Assembly: GCA_016710335.1 (NCBI GenBank)
Contig: JADJXQ010000004.1
Location: 124,001 to 188,000, forward strand
Direction: 5' to 3'
DNA: 64,000 nucleotides
From: Rhodospirillales bacterium
GTDB taxonomy: Bacteria; Pseudomonadota; Alphaproteobacteria; Rhodospirillales; Defluviicoccaceae
Made by a program: the position numbers and the translations under genes. A model generated the notes under the pieces. The model was not told where the DNA came from, did no database searches, and worked only from the letters and a program-made list of their open reading frames with translations. Positions 16,611-25,066 of this stretch are shown here, piece by piece. The first letter of the stretch is position 1; each line of letters starts with the position of its first letter.

Positions 16611-19067
16611 ATGAGCGATCCGATGGCCGCCGGCAGCGCCGCCAGCGAGACGTACGACGAGGATTCCATCAAAGTGTTGCGCGGGCTGGAAGCGGTGCGC
16701 AAGCGCCCCGGCATGTACATAGGCGACACCGACGACGGCTCCGGGCTGCACCACATGGTCTACGAGGCGGTCGACAACGCCATCGACGAGGCCCTCGGCG
16801 GTTATTGCGACACCATAGAGGTCCGGCTCAACGCCGATGGCTCGGTGACCGTGCGTGACAACGGTCGCGGCATTCCGGTCGGCATTCATACCGAGGAGGG
16901 CGTCTCGGCGGCGGAAGTCATCATGACTCAGCTTCACGCCGGCGGCAAATTCGACCAGAGCAACTACAAGGTCTCCGGCGGACTGCACGGCGTCGGCATT
17001 TCTGTGGTCAATGCCTTGTCGGAGCGGACGGAACTGCGGATCTGGCGGGATGGCAAGACCTACGCCATGCGCTTCCGCGACGGGGAGCCGGAGGCGCCGC
17101 TGGCGGTGGTCGGCGATGCTCCGATGACCGACGCCGGCCGTCCCCGCACCGGCACCGAAATCACCTTCCTGCCGTCTCCAGGCACGTTCACGATGACCGA
17201 GTTCGATTTCGCCACCCTCGAACATCGGCTGCGGGAGCTAGCGTTCCTCAACTCAGGTGTCCGCCTCCGCCTCACCGATGACCGCCCCGTCGAACCGCGC
17301 ACCGTCGAACTGCACTATGACGGCGGCGTCGCCGCCTTTGTCGCCTGGCTCGACCGGTCGAAGACAGCGCTGCACAGCGAGATCGTCTTGGTCAAAGGGG
17401 AGCGCGGGCCGATCCTCGTGGAGTTGGCGATGCAGTGGAACGACAGCTACCACGAGACCATGCTGTGCTTCACCAACAACATCCCGCAGAAGGACGGCGG
17501 CACCCATTTGGCCGGCTTCCGCGCCGCTCTGACGCGGACCATCCAGGCCTATGCGCAAAGGACGGGCGTGACCAAGCGCGAGAAGATCGCGGTGTCCGGT
17601 GACGATGCCCGCGAAGGCTTGACCTGCGTGTTGTCGTGCAAGGTGCCGGACCCCAAGTTCTCGGCCCAGACCAAGGACAAGCTGGTGTCGTCGGAGGTGC
17701 GCCCGGTGGTCGAGGGCGTGGTGGGGGAACAGCTGGACCGCTGGTTCGAGGAGCACCCGGCCGAGGCGCGCAAGGTCGTCGCCAAGATCATCGACGCCGC
17801 CGCCGCCCGCGAAGCCGCCCGCAAGGCGCGCGAACTGACCCGGCGCAAGGGCGCCTTGGACATCGCCTCGCTGCCGGGAAAGCTTGCCGACTGTCAGGAG
17901 CGCGATCCGGCCAAGAGCGAACTGTTCATCGTGGAGGGAGACTCGGCCGGCGGCTCGGCCAAGCAGGCCCGCAACCGCGCCAACCAGGCGATCCTGCCGT
18001 TGCGCGGCAAGATCCTCAACGTGGAGCGGGCCCGCTTCGACAAGATGCTGGGCTCGGCGGAAATCGGCACCCTCATTGCGGCGCTCGGCACCGGCATTGG
18101 CCGCGAGGACTTCGACGTAAACAAATGCCGGTATCACCGGATCATCATCATGACGGACGCGGACGTGGACGGCAGCCACATCCGCACCCTGCTGCTGACG
18201 TTCTTTTTCCGGCAGATGCCGGAGCTCATCGACCGCGGCTACCTGTACATCGCGCAGCCGCCGCTCTACCGCGCCAAGCGGGGGTCGAGCGAGGTCTACC
18301 TCAAGGACGATGCGGCGCTGGAGAACTACATTTCCGGCAGCGTCATTGACGACAGCGCCGTGTTCACCACCTATGCCGGCGGCCAGGTGGGGGGCCCTGA
18401 CCTGCGGCGGTTGATCCTCGATGCCCGCGGTGTCAAGAGCCGCCTGGAGCGTCTTGCCGCGCATTTGCCGCTCCGCCTGATCGAACAGGTGGCGATCGCC
18501 GGGGCGCTCGATCTTGGCGTATTGTCAAACCGGGAGCAGGCGGCCGCGGCGGCGGCATACGTGGCCCGGCGTCTCGACGCGCTTGAGGAGGAGGTCGATC
18601 GCGGCTGGCAGGGGGCGCCGCTAGATGATGGCGGCCTGCTGCTCTCGCGCTCACTCCGCGGCGTCAGCGAGCGTCACGCCATCGACTCCGCCGTCATCGA
18701 CTCCATCGAGGCGAGGCGCCTCAACACCATGGCCGGCGATTTCCAGGAACTCTACGCTAAGCACGGCACGCTGGTGGTCAAGGATAAGGAGCACCGCGTC
18801 ACCGGGCCGATGTCCCTGTTCGACGCAGTCATGGATATCGGCCGCAGGGGCATCGCCATCCAGCGCTACAAAGGGCTCGGCGAGATGAACCCGGGGCAAC
18901 TGTGGGAGACGACGCTCGACCCGGAGGTGCGGTCGCTGCTCCAGGTGCGGGTCGACCACGCGGACGACGCCGAGGAGGTGTTCTCGACCCTGATGGGCGA
19001 CGTCGTCGAGACGCGCCGCGCCTTCATCGAAGAAAACGCCCTCAAGGTCGCCAATCTGGACGTTTGA
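16611..19067 (+). CDS. gyrB: DNA gyrase subunit B
   Basis: An 818-residue ATPase subunit of gyrase, which introduces negative supercoils with GyrA. The GHKL ATPase domain has KRPGMYIGDT, the NAIDEAL asparagine and GGLHGVGISVVNA. The Toprim domain carries EGDSAGGSAKQ and the DADVDGSHI metal-binding motif, and the C-terminal tail has QRYKGLGEMNPGQLW. The ATG at 16611 with AGAAGG upstream fits the family start; further upstream in-frame sequence overlaps recF and has no homology. 19 nt separate it from recF. Confidence 0.97.
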   Translation: MSDPMAAGSAASETYDEDSIKVLRGLEAVRKRPGMYIGDTDDGSGLHHMVYEAVDNAIDEALGGYCDTIEVRLNADGSVTVRDNGRGIPVGIHTEEGVSAAEVIMTQLHAGGKFDQSNYKVSGGLHGVGISVVNALSERTELRIWRDGKTYAMRFRDGEPEAPLAVVGDAPMTDAGRPRTGTEITFLPSPGTFTMTEFDFATLEHRLRELAFLNSGVRLRLTDDRPVEPRTVELHYDGGVAAFVAWLDRSKTALHSEIVLVKGERGPILVELAMQWNDSYHETMLCFTNNIPQKDGGTHLAGFRAALTRTIQAYAQRTGVTKREKIAVSGDDAREGLTCVLSCKVPDPKFSAQTKDKLVSSEVRPVVEGVVGEQLDRWFEEHPAEARKVVAKIIDAAAAREAARKARELTRRKGALDIASLPGKLADCQERDPAKSELFIVEGDSAGGSAKQARNRANQAILPLRGKILNVERARFDKMLGSAEIGTLIAALGTGIGREDFDVNKCRYHRIIIMTDADVDGSHIRTLLLTFFFRQMPELIDRGYLYIAQPPLYRAKRGSSEVYLKDDAALENYISGSVIDDSAVFTTYAGGQVGGPDLRRLILDARGVKSRLERLAAHLPLRLIEQVAIAGALDLGVLSNREQAAAAAAYVARRLDALEEEVDRGWQGAPLDDGGLLLSRSLRGVSERHAIDSAVIDSIEARRLNTMAGDFQELYAKHGTLVVKDKEHRVTGPMSLFDAVMDIGRRGIAIQRYKGLGEMNPGQLWETTLDPEVRSLLQVRVDHADDAEEVFSTLMGDVVETRRAFIEENALKVANLDV

Positions 19068-19091
19068 ACACGAACTCAAGAGTTACGTGCA

Positions 19092-19122
19092 GCAATGGTG
19101 CATGCTTTGAATGCACCATTGC
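19092..19122 (+). terminator. Strong hairpin between gyrB and the convergent sulfotransferase gene
   Basis: Perfect 12-bp inverted repeat (GCAATGGTGCAT, 7-base loop, ATGCACCATTGC), 24 nt after the gyrB stop and 36 nt from the stop of the convergent gene. No T-run on either side, so a bidirectional terminator is likely but not certain. Confidence 0.5.
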
Positions 19123-19158
19123 ACTAGCCCCGCACGGGTGAGCCGACAAGGACAGGCA

Positions 19159-20241
19159 TCAGAAGACCGCCGTCGATTTGAGCTCGTCATGGATTTTGGC
19201 GGCCTCGGCGGCGAGGGCCGGGTCGATGTCGAGGCCTGCAGGATCATGGATGCGGGGCGCACGATACCGGGACGCCTGCTCCAGCAGCAGTCCCGGGTCG
19301 TCGATGTCGAGTGCCGCGGCTAAAGCGTGCATGGCCGCGCCGGGCTCGGTGCAGCAGCGGTCGTAGTCGATCAGCTTCACCGCGTCACTGCGCCGCGCGA
19401 CGACCTGCTTGAAGCAATTCACCCAGTAGGCGACCCAGAACCCGATCTGCTCCGCCGTGTCGCGGCAGTCACGATCGAGCCAGCCGTCAAAGTCGAACGG
19501 CCGCAACAAGTCTCCGAATTCCAGATGGCCGATCTGTTCCATGTACTGCCTTATGAACGGATCTTCCGCATGCTTCTGCAGAAAGTTCTTGTGCTGGCGG
19601 TGTAGAGACATGGCATGCTGTAGGGGCGAGCGGAACATGAGCACGATGACACAGTCCGGAAACAGCCGCGTCAACGTCTTGATGCGGGCGACGTTGGCAT
19701 TGTTCTTGGACACGTAGCGCACCGAGGTGCGCGGTTCGTCGGCGCGGAGCAGAACGATTTTCTTGATGTGGTTGACGAAGAATTCGTCGAACTCGTCGTT
19801 GATGTCTTCACCGGTCCATGGCTCGATGCGGTCGGCGTGGTATTTCTCCGGCCAGAATGCCTTCCACAGCACCTCCTCGAACGCTTCGGCGCTGTCGAAG
19901 CCGATCGTCATGCCGTCGCCGTGAGCTCGCTCCTGAACGTCGCCACTGCGGTGGAACCGCTGCGACAGGGTGTTCCACAACAGAGGGCAGAGGACGAACG
20001 GCATCTGGCGGTAGGTGTGGGCGGCGAACTGCGGCAGCGCCGACAGGGTCTCCAACATCAGCGTCGTTCCGGCGCGCGGCAGCGACGTGATGAACACCGG
20101 CGCGACCACAGGCGTCGCGGATACCCGTTTCCGGTAAACCTGATCTTCCATATCGGCCAGCATCTTCTGCAGGCCGATGTTGCGAAAGGCAAGGGTGTGA
20201 AGGAACTGATCGACCTTGGAGTAGCGATGCTGGAACGTCAT
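19159..20241 (-). CDS. Sulfotransferase family protein
   Basis: A 360-residue P-loop sulfotransferase that should move sulfate from PAPS to an unknown acceptor. The 5'-phosphosulfate-binding loop SLPRAGTT is at 53-60, and the 3'-phosphate-binding region is recognisable around VLMFRSPLQHAMSLHRQH. The sequence is of the broad bacterial Sulfotransfer_3 type, many of which act on carbohydrates or lipids. The ATG at 20241 overlaps the stop of the upstream membrane-protein gene as ATGA, so the two are translationally coupled. An upstream in-frame start at 20298 would overlap that gene more extensively. Acceptor cannot be inferred from sequence. Confidence 0.85.
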   Translation of the reverse strand: MTFQHRYSKVDQFLHTLAFRNIGLQKMLADMEDQVYRKRVSATPVVAPVFITSLPRAGTTLMLETLSALPQFAAHTYRQMPFVLCPLLWNTLSQRFHRSGDVQERAHGDGMTIGFDSAEAFEEVLWKAFWPEKYHADRIEPWTGEDINDEFDEFFVNHIKKIVLLRADEPRTSVRYVSKNNANVARIKTLTRLFPDCVIVLMFRSPLQHAMSLHRQHKNFLQKHAEDPFIRQYMEQIGHLEFGDLLRPFDFDGWLDRDCRDTAEQIGFWVAYWVNCFKQVVARRSDAVKLIDYDRCCTEPGAAMHALAAALDIDDPGLLLEQASRYRAPRIHDPAGLDIDPALAAEAAKIHDELKSTAVF

Positions 20242-20606
20242 GTACGCATCCGTTCGAAAACGATCATCGCAACTGCGGCAATGACGATGACATACCATCT
20301 GAGCGTGAACGCGACCACCTCCTCGACCGCCACCAGGTCGAGCGCCTGCAGTGCGAACAGGGCGGCTGTCGGGACAAGGACCGCGACAGCTGATCGCACC
20401 GTGACCTGAACAAACAACCCCAATAGGCGCACTGTCGCTTCGCGGACGATGGCCTCCTTGGCGTCGTCGTCCATCTCCTTGTTCGTCATTGCCGCGGTCG
20501 AGCGGCGGACGACGACCAGTACCTCCGAACCGTAAGCCACGACCCGCAGAAGCCGAAAGACGACGATGAAGAGCGCAATAGCCAGCACTGCCGCAAAAAC
20601 GACCAA
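20238..20606 (-). CDS. Small three-helix membrane protein coupled to the sulfotransferase
   Basis: A 122-residue protein with no family I recognise. Hydrophobic stretches at about 1-25, 65-90 and 95-115 suggest three membrane helices. A charged segment near 40-60 (TNKEMDDDAKEAIVREA) lies between the first and second. It shares the ATGA overlap with the sulfotransferase start, so the two proteins are likely made in similar amounts and may act together at the membrane, for instance by presenting a lipid or polysaccharide acceptor. That role is inference from context only. Confidence 0.65.
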   Translation of the reverse strand: MVVFAAVLAIALFIVVFRLLRVVAYGSEVLVVVRRSTAAMTNKEMDDDAKEAIVREATVRLLGLFVQVTVRSAVAVLVPTAALFALQALDLVAVEEVVAFTLRWYVIVIAAVAMIVFERMRT

Positions 20607-20684
20607 GGTCGATCAGCTCCTCACTTCAGGCCCGGCGACCGCGGAGCCTCCGCCGGCGCGCAGGCCGGCAGCGCCCCTCTCCCC

Positions 20685-20777
20685 CGCGCGGTCTACGCAA
20701 TCATTGCTCCCGCGCGGCGTACGCGATCATTGCCTCCGCGCGGTCTACGCGATCATCGCCTTCGCGCGGTCTACGCG
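20685..20777. repeat. 26-bp tandem repeat, about 3.6 copies
   Basis: Units start at 20685, 20711, 20737 and 20763, each opening CGCGCGG and close to CGCGCGGTCTACGCGATCAT followed by six more bases; the fourth copy stops after 15 bases. The copies differ at a few positions only. 26 is not a multiple of three and no supported gene covers it. It sits between the two small membrane-protein genes of the sulfotransferase cluster. Confidence 0.85.
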
Positions 20778-20832
20778 CGAGGCGGCTGCACGCGGCCGCG
20801 TCCCAGGTTGTCCGCGGCGCACAGGGGCGTGG

Positions 20833-21084
20833 CTATTGCTGCTGCGTCTTTGCAGTACGTGCGCGGCGATTGCGTCGCAATCTCTTGACCGGGTACCAGA
20901 CGAAGCCAACCACCCCGAGCACCAGCGCGGCGGCCACCGCGAGCACCGAGCCGATCGCCGAAAGGCCCGCACCCGGACCTACGTAAGCCAGGGTGTCAGT
21001 GGGAAACGAAAGTAACGCAATGAGGATCGCCATAATCGAGAGGACATTCGTCATGAGGCGCTGGATGAGACTTTGAGTTGGCAT
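20833..21084 (-). CDS. Small membrane protein with a YVGPGAG motif
   Basis: An 83-residue protein. Residues 14-33 look like a signal sequence or first helix, followed by AYVGPGAGLSAIG, a second hydrophobic helix (42-64) ending FVWYPVKRL, and a strongly basic tail. Small proteins with this YVGPGAG-helix-WYP-basic pattern occur next to polysaccharide or sulfotransferase genes in other bacteria, as far as I recall, but have no known function. I chose the ATG at 21084 because a GGTGAGG ribosome-binding site lies just upstream; the open frame extends to an ATG at 21222, whose added residues look non-homologous. Same strand as the sulfotransferase pair, 226 nt upstream of it. Confidence 0.7.
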   Translation of the reverse strand: MPTQSLIQRLMTNVLSIMAILIALLSFPTDTLAYVGPGAGLSAIGSVLAVAAALVLGVVGFVWYPVKRLRRNRRARTAKTQQQ

Positions 21085-21456
21085 TACATACCTCACCAAT
21101 GATGGAACGGTTGACGCTGTCGCTCCCTGAGCCGTCGAAAGTACATGTGGGGAAGAGCACACCAATGCTGGGAAATGTCCGCGAGTCCCACCAAGGCTCC
21201 ACTTTTTTTGTTTTTTATTCATACTGATCCAAGCTTGCGAGCTACTTTGTACTAGTCCGGAAAGCGATTACTCCTCTGTATCCGCCGCATCTGCCCTCTA
21301 CGCAACTCAAACGGGAGGCGCTACGGCCAGCACACGGTCTCCGCACCTTACCGACATTGAAGCAGCAGTTGAAGCTCAAATTGCACACGCCCGGCGGGAG
21401 CCGGCGTGCGAGGGCTGCAAACCTGGCCGGATAGTATGAAATGAGCCGGCCAGGTT
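21085..21456. other. Intergenic region upstream of the small YVGPGAG gene
   Basis: 372 nt. It must contain the leftward promoter for the YVGPGAG gene, though no clear hexamers were found. An A-rich stretch (T-rich on the plus strand) lies at about 21202-21225. The left end of the region holds two hairpins following the CBS-protein gene (21386-21408 and 21419-21457). No gene supported. Confidence 0.55.
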
Positions 21457-21457
21457 T
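21419..21457 (-). terminator. Terminator hairpin at the end of the CBS-protein gene
   Basis: Perfect 12-bp inverted repeat, AAACCTGGCCGG at 21419-21430 and CCGGCCAGGTTT at 21446-21457, with a 15-base loop. It touches the stop codon of the leftward CBS gene and ends in TTT on that strand. A second hairpin follows at 21386-21408. Confidence 0.55.
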
Positions 21458-21894
21458 CAGGTTGCGGTGATGTACTGACGCAGCGCCTCGACCTCGCTTT
21501 CCGCTTCCGCAATGCGGCTCTTGACCACGTCGCCGATGCTGATCACCCCGACCAGCTTACCGTGGTCGATTACGGGCACGTGGCGGAACCGATGCGCCGT
21601 CATCATGCCCATGATGCCGGTCACCGGATCCCGCGGCGAACAGGTGACCACCTCCGTCGTCATCAGGTCGCTGACGCGCTTTTCGATGAACTTTTCTTGA
21701 AAGCGATGCAATGCGTGAACCAGATCGCGCTCCGACAGAATGCCGGCAATCGACCCGTCCTCGTTGAGGACCAGCGCCGCGCCGATCTTCTTCTCGCAGA
21801 GCAGCGCCAGCGCCGCCGTCACCGACGCATCGGGCGCGATCGACACCACGTCGTTGCCTTTGCTCTTGAGGATATCGGATACATACATCGTCAT
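21457..21894 (-). CDS. CBS-domain protein
   Basis: A 145-residue protein made of two CBS repeats (about 8-60 and 75-130), with the typical GILSERDLVHAL and GVISIGDVV edges. CBS pairs bind adenine nucleotides and act as energy-sensing regulators, here free-standing without an enzyme domain. It lies 54 nt downstream of the YbdK-like ligase on the same strand, so it may modulate that pathway. Which ligand it binds cannot be told. Confidence 0.88.
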   Translation of the reverse strand: MTMYVSDILKSKGNDVVSIAPDASVTAALALLCEKKIGAALVLNEDGSIAGILSERDLVHALHRFQEKFIEKRVSDLMTTEVVTCSPRDPVTGIMGMMTAHRFRHVPVIDHGKLVGVISIGDVVKSRIAEAESEVEALRQYITAT

Positions 21895-21948
21895 TTCTCC
21901 ATCCGCAGACGTTCGGGCGTTACTACCTCTTGCCGGTTTTCCCCTGCC

Positions 21949-23103
21949 TTAAAGACCTTCCAGCGTTTCTTCGATCAACATGTCGACCACCTCGCACAAC
22001 GCCTGGTGGCTGTCGCAGCCGCGCTCCTTCGCATCCTGGAAGGTGCGCAGTTGCCGGTGTGCGCTTGTACCGCGGCGAAGGATCTCTCTGCAATGCAGCA
22101 CTTGCTCGGTGCAACCGAGCACCGCTGCGTCGGGCGCCGTGAGCTCGATCAGTTCCTGGATCAGGTCCGGGAACGGGATCAACTCGCCCTTGCCGAAATC
22201 GATCAAGCCTTCGTCGATGCCATAGCGCTTGGCGCGCCAGCGGTTTTCGTTGATCAGCAGTCGGTCGTAGGTGCGCCAGCGCTGGTTGTTGCGCCGGAGG
22301 CGGTAGAGCATGCGCACGATGCAGCGGAACAGGGCAGCGATGCAGATCGCGTCGTCGAGCAGCGGGCACACGTCGGTGATCCGCATCTCGATGGTGGGGA
22401 AGCGGACGCTGGGGCGCACGTCCCACCAGATCATGCTGGCGTCCTCGAACAGCCCGACGTCGACCAGCACCTGGACGTGACGGAGGTACTCTCCATAGGA
22501 ATCGAACCGCGACGGCAGCCCCGTCCGCGGCAATTCGTCGAAAATGCTGAGCCGGTACGACTTGAGGCCGCTGTCCTCGCCGCGCCAGAATGGCGACGAC
22601 GTCGACAGTGCGAGCAGATGCGGCAGGAAGTAGCCGATCTGGTTGGTCAGGTCGATGCGCAGTTCATCGTCGTCGATGCCGACATGGACGTGCATGCCGC
22701 AGATCAGCAGCCGCCGCGCCACCGCCTGCATGTCGCGGGCGAGGATGTGGTAGCGTTGCTTGTCCGTGTGCTTCTGAAGCTGCCACTCGGAAAACGGATG
22801 GGTGGAGGCGGCGATCGGCGCGATGCCATACCTACCGACGATGTCGGCCACCGTCCGCCGCAGCCACGCCAGCTCGTCGCGCGCCTCCTGCAGGCTCGCG
22901 CAGACGCGGGTGGCGATTTCGAGCTGCGAGGTCAGGAATTCCGGCTTGACCAGGTCCTTGATGCGCGCTTCGCACTCGGCGATCATTGCCGCCGGCGGAT
23001 CGGTGATCAGTTCCCGGGTGTCGATGTCGACGAGCAGGTATTCCTCCTCGACGCCGATGGTCAGCGGCGGATCCCCGGTTCCACTTCCGTCGATGATCGC
23101 CAT
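21949..23103 (-). CDS. Carboxylate-amine ligase, glutamate-cysteine ligase type 2 (YbdK) family
   Basis: A 384-residue GCS2-family protein. It opens TIGVEEEYLLVD, the family hallmark, and continues with the conserved LEIATRVCASL, ASTHPFSEWQ, GMHVHVGI and RFDSYGEYL-type blocks. Members form a gamma-glutamyl bond to an amine at the expense of ATP; E. coli YbdK has weak glutamate-cysteine ligase activity. The start codon ATG overlaps the stop of the N-formylglutamate amidohydrolase gene (TGATG), so the two are coupled. Substrate is unknown; ybdK is the closest named relative. Confidence 0.9.
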   Translation of the reverse strand: MAIIDGSGTGDPPLTIGVEEEYLLVDIDTRELITDPPAAMIAECEARIKDLVKPEFLTSQLEIATRVCASLQEARDELAWLRRTVADIVGRYGIAPIAASTHPFSEWQLQKHTDKQRYHILARDMQAVARRLLICGMHVHVGIDDDELRIDLTNQIGYFLPHLLALSTSSPFWRGEDSGLKSYRLSIFDELPRTGLPSRFDSYGEYLRHVQVLVDVGLFEDASMIWWDVRPSVRFPTIEMRITDVCPLLDDAICIAALFRCIVRMLYRLRRNNQRWRTYDRLLINENRWRAKRYGIDEGLIDFGKGELIPFPDLIQELIELTAPDAAVLGCTEQVLHCREILRRGTSAHRQLRTFQDAKERGCDSHQALCEVVDMLIEETLEGL

Positions 23104-23960
23104 CAGAATTCACCCAGAGCATGAAGATGGTCCATCGCCAGGATCTGCTCCATCGCATCCCCGAGGATCTTGGCCCAGCGTTCGCAGGCATCCGGCGTTT
23201 CGCAATGGTCCTGACGCACCTCCACCGCGGCATTGGGCAATCCCACCGCGCCGGCGTGAAGGTTGACCGTATAGGCGATGTCCTTGCCTGAATACGGCTC
23301 GTTGTCACCGACCTTCAGGTCGCCGTGTTGGCGCAACAGATCGACCAGCGGCACCGCAATGCGCGGGTCGCGGTTCCACAGCACGCCGATATCCCAGAAC
23401 CGGTCGCGGCCGCCGAGGCTGGGCGTGAAGGTGTGGACAGAGAAGAACACCGGCTCCGGGCCGCGCCGCCGCAGATGGGCGAGCACCGTCTCGATGCCGT
23501 GGTGGTACGGCCAGTGGAAGGTTTCGGTGCGGGCCACCCGCTCCGCCTCGTCGAGGCCGACGTTGCCGGGGATGAGCGTTCCGTCGCTGACATCGAGGAT
23601 CGACTGCGGGTCGCCGGGCTGGCGGTTGCAGTCGATCAGCAGACGCGAGTACCCGGCCAGGACCGCCGGCGCATCCAGGCGCCGCGCCAGCTTCTCCGTC
23701 AGGTCGGCGGCGCCGATGTCGTATCCGATGTGGCGGCGGAGATCGTGGTCGCTGACGCCGAGGCCGTTGAGCACCGGCGGGATCAGGTTGCTGGCGTGGT
23801 CGCAGACGATGAGCAGCGGCGCACTGCCCCCCGGATTAACCACCCGAAACGGCGGCGGATCCGCGGGGCCGATCAACGTCGTGATGGATGCGACGGATTC
23901 GGCCACGCCCGGAACTTCCTCCAAGCGGCTGGTCAGGGCGTCGTCACGATCGTTCGGCAT
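23103..23960 (-). CDS. N-formylglutamate amidohydrolase family protein (first of two in the window)
   Basis: A 285-residue protein of the zinc-dependent N-formylglutamate amidohydrolase family. Landmarks are LIVCDHASNLIP near residue 50, HIGYDIGAADLTEKLA, LIDCNRQPGD and VFFSVHTFTPSLGGR. In the classic histidine-degradation pathway this enzyme frees glutamate from N-formylglutamate, but no hut gene is near. Its coupling to a gamma-glutamyl ligase suggests a peptide or amide metabolism role. The start is uncertain: ATG at 23960, GTG at 23972 or ATG at 23999 are all in frame, none with an ideal ribosome-binding site. Confidence 0.85.
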   Translation of the reverse strand: MPNDRDDALTSRLEEVPGVAESVASITTLIGPADPPPFRVVNPGGSAPLLIVCDHASNLIPPVLNGLGVSDHDLRRHIGYDIGAADLTEKLARRLDAPAVLAGYSRLLIDCNRQPGDPQSILDVSDGTLIPGNVGLDEAERVARTETFHWPYHHGIETVLAHLRRRGPEPVFFSVHTFTPSLGGRDRFWDIGVLWNRDPRIAVPLVDLLRQHGDLKVGDNEPYSGKDIAYTVNLHAGAVGLPNAAVEVRQDHCETPDACERWAKILGDAMEQILAMDHLHALGEF

Positions 23961-24029
23961 GGATCCGCGCACTGCTCCTCGAAATCGATGCGGCTTCATC
24001 TCCGGCATGAAACCGTATATTAGCCGCAC

Positions 24030-24991
24030 ATGCCGCCATTGCGAAGTGTCACCGCCCCCACGAGCGTCACATCCGCCGGCAGGCACTCCCGCGTCAGCCG
24101 CTTCGCCCTGCCGGTGCTGCTCGCCGGAGCGACTGCCATCGCCTTCGCTCCGATCTTCGTGCGCCTGAGCGAACTCGGGCCGACGGCGACGGCGTTCCAC
24201 CGGCTGTTGCTGGCGCTCCCGGTGCTGTGGTTGTGGAACGCTCTGCAGGCGCACGCGACCAAGCCTGTTCGTCCGGCGACCCGGCGCGACTATCTCGGAC
24301 TGATGGCAATCGGCCTGTTCTTCACCGGCGACCTGGCGCTGTGGCACTGGTCGATCGAATATACCAGCGTCGCCAACGCCACCCTGCTCGCCAACTTCGC
24401 ACCGGTGTTCGTGGCTCTCGGCGGTTACGCCCTGTTCGGCGAACGGTTCTCGCGCACCTTCCTGATCGGCATGGCGACCGCGCTCGCCGGCGCCTGCGTG
24501 CTCATGGGCCGAAGCTTCACCCTCAGCGGCACCCACCTGATCGGCGACGCCCTCGGCCTCGGCACCGCGGTGTTCTATGCCGCTTACATCGTCGCCGTCG
24601 GGCAACTCAGGGCGCGCTTCTCCACGCCGACCATCATGGCATGGTCCGGGCTATTCAACTGCGCGTTCCTGTTGCCGATCGCGCTCGCTTCCGGCGAAAG
24701 CCTGGTGGCGGTGACGATCGAGGGCTGGCTGGTGCTGGCCGGACTGGCGCTCATCTCCCACGTCTGCGGGCAGAGCATGATCGCCTATGCCCTTGCCCAT
24801 CTGCCGGCCGCGTTCTCTCGGTGAGCCTCCTGCTGCAGCCGGCGATCGCCGCAGTGCTGGCGTGGATCCTGCTCGGCGAGGCACTGGGTCCGATCCAGGC
24901 CATCGGGGCCGCGCTGATCCTGGCCGGCATCTATCTCGCCCGCCGTGGGACGCGAAGCAGCGCCAGACCCACCGCCCCGGCGGGCCCTTGA
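24030..24991 (+). CDS. EamA/DMT-family transporter, split by an apparent frameshift
   Basis: A ten-helix drug/metabolite-type permease. The first frame, from ATG 24030, gives 264 residues and stops at 24824 just after AYALAHLPAAFS. The expected continuation SVSLLLQPAIAAVLAWILLGE and a final helix (ILAGIYLARR) lie in another frame that runs to 24991. A single missing base in the CTCTC at 24815-24819 explains the break; adding one base restores a full-length EamA protein. Either sequencing error or real loss of the last two helices. Divergent from the N-formylglutamate amidohydrolase gene. Substrate unknown. Confidence 0.8.
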
Positions 24992-25066
24992 CACGGCTGG
25001 ACGCCGATGCGAGAGGAGGCGCCGAGCGCGGACATTGGCGGAAGAAGGTCAGGGGGAGCCAAGGTA

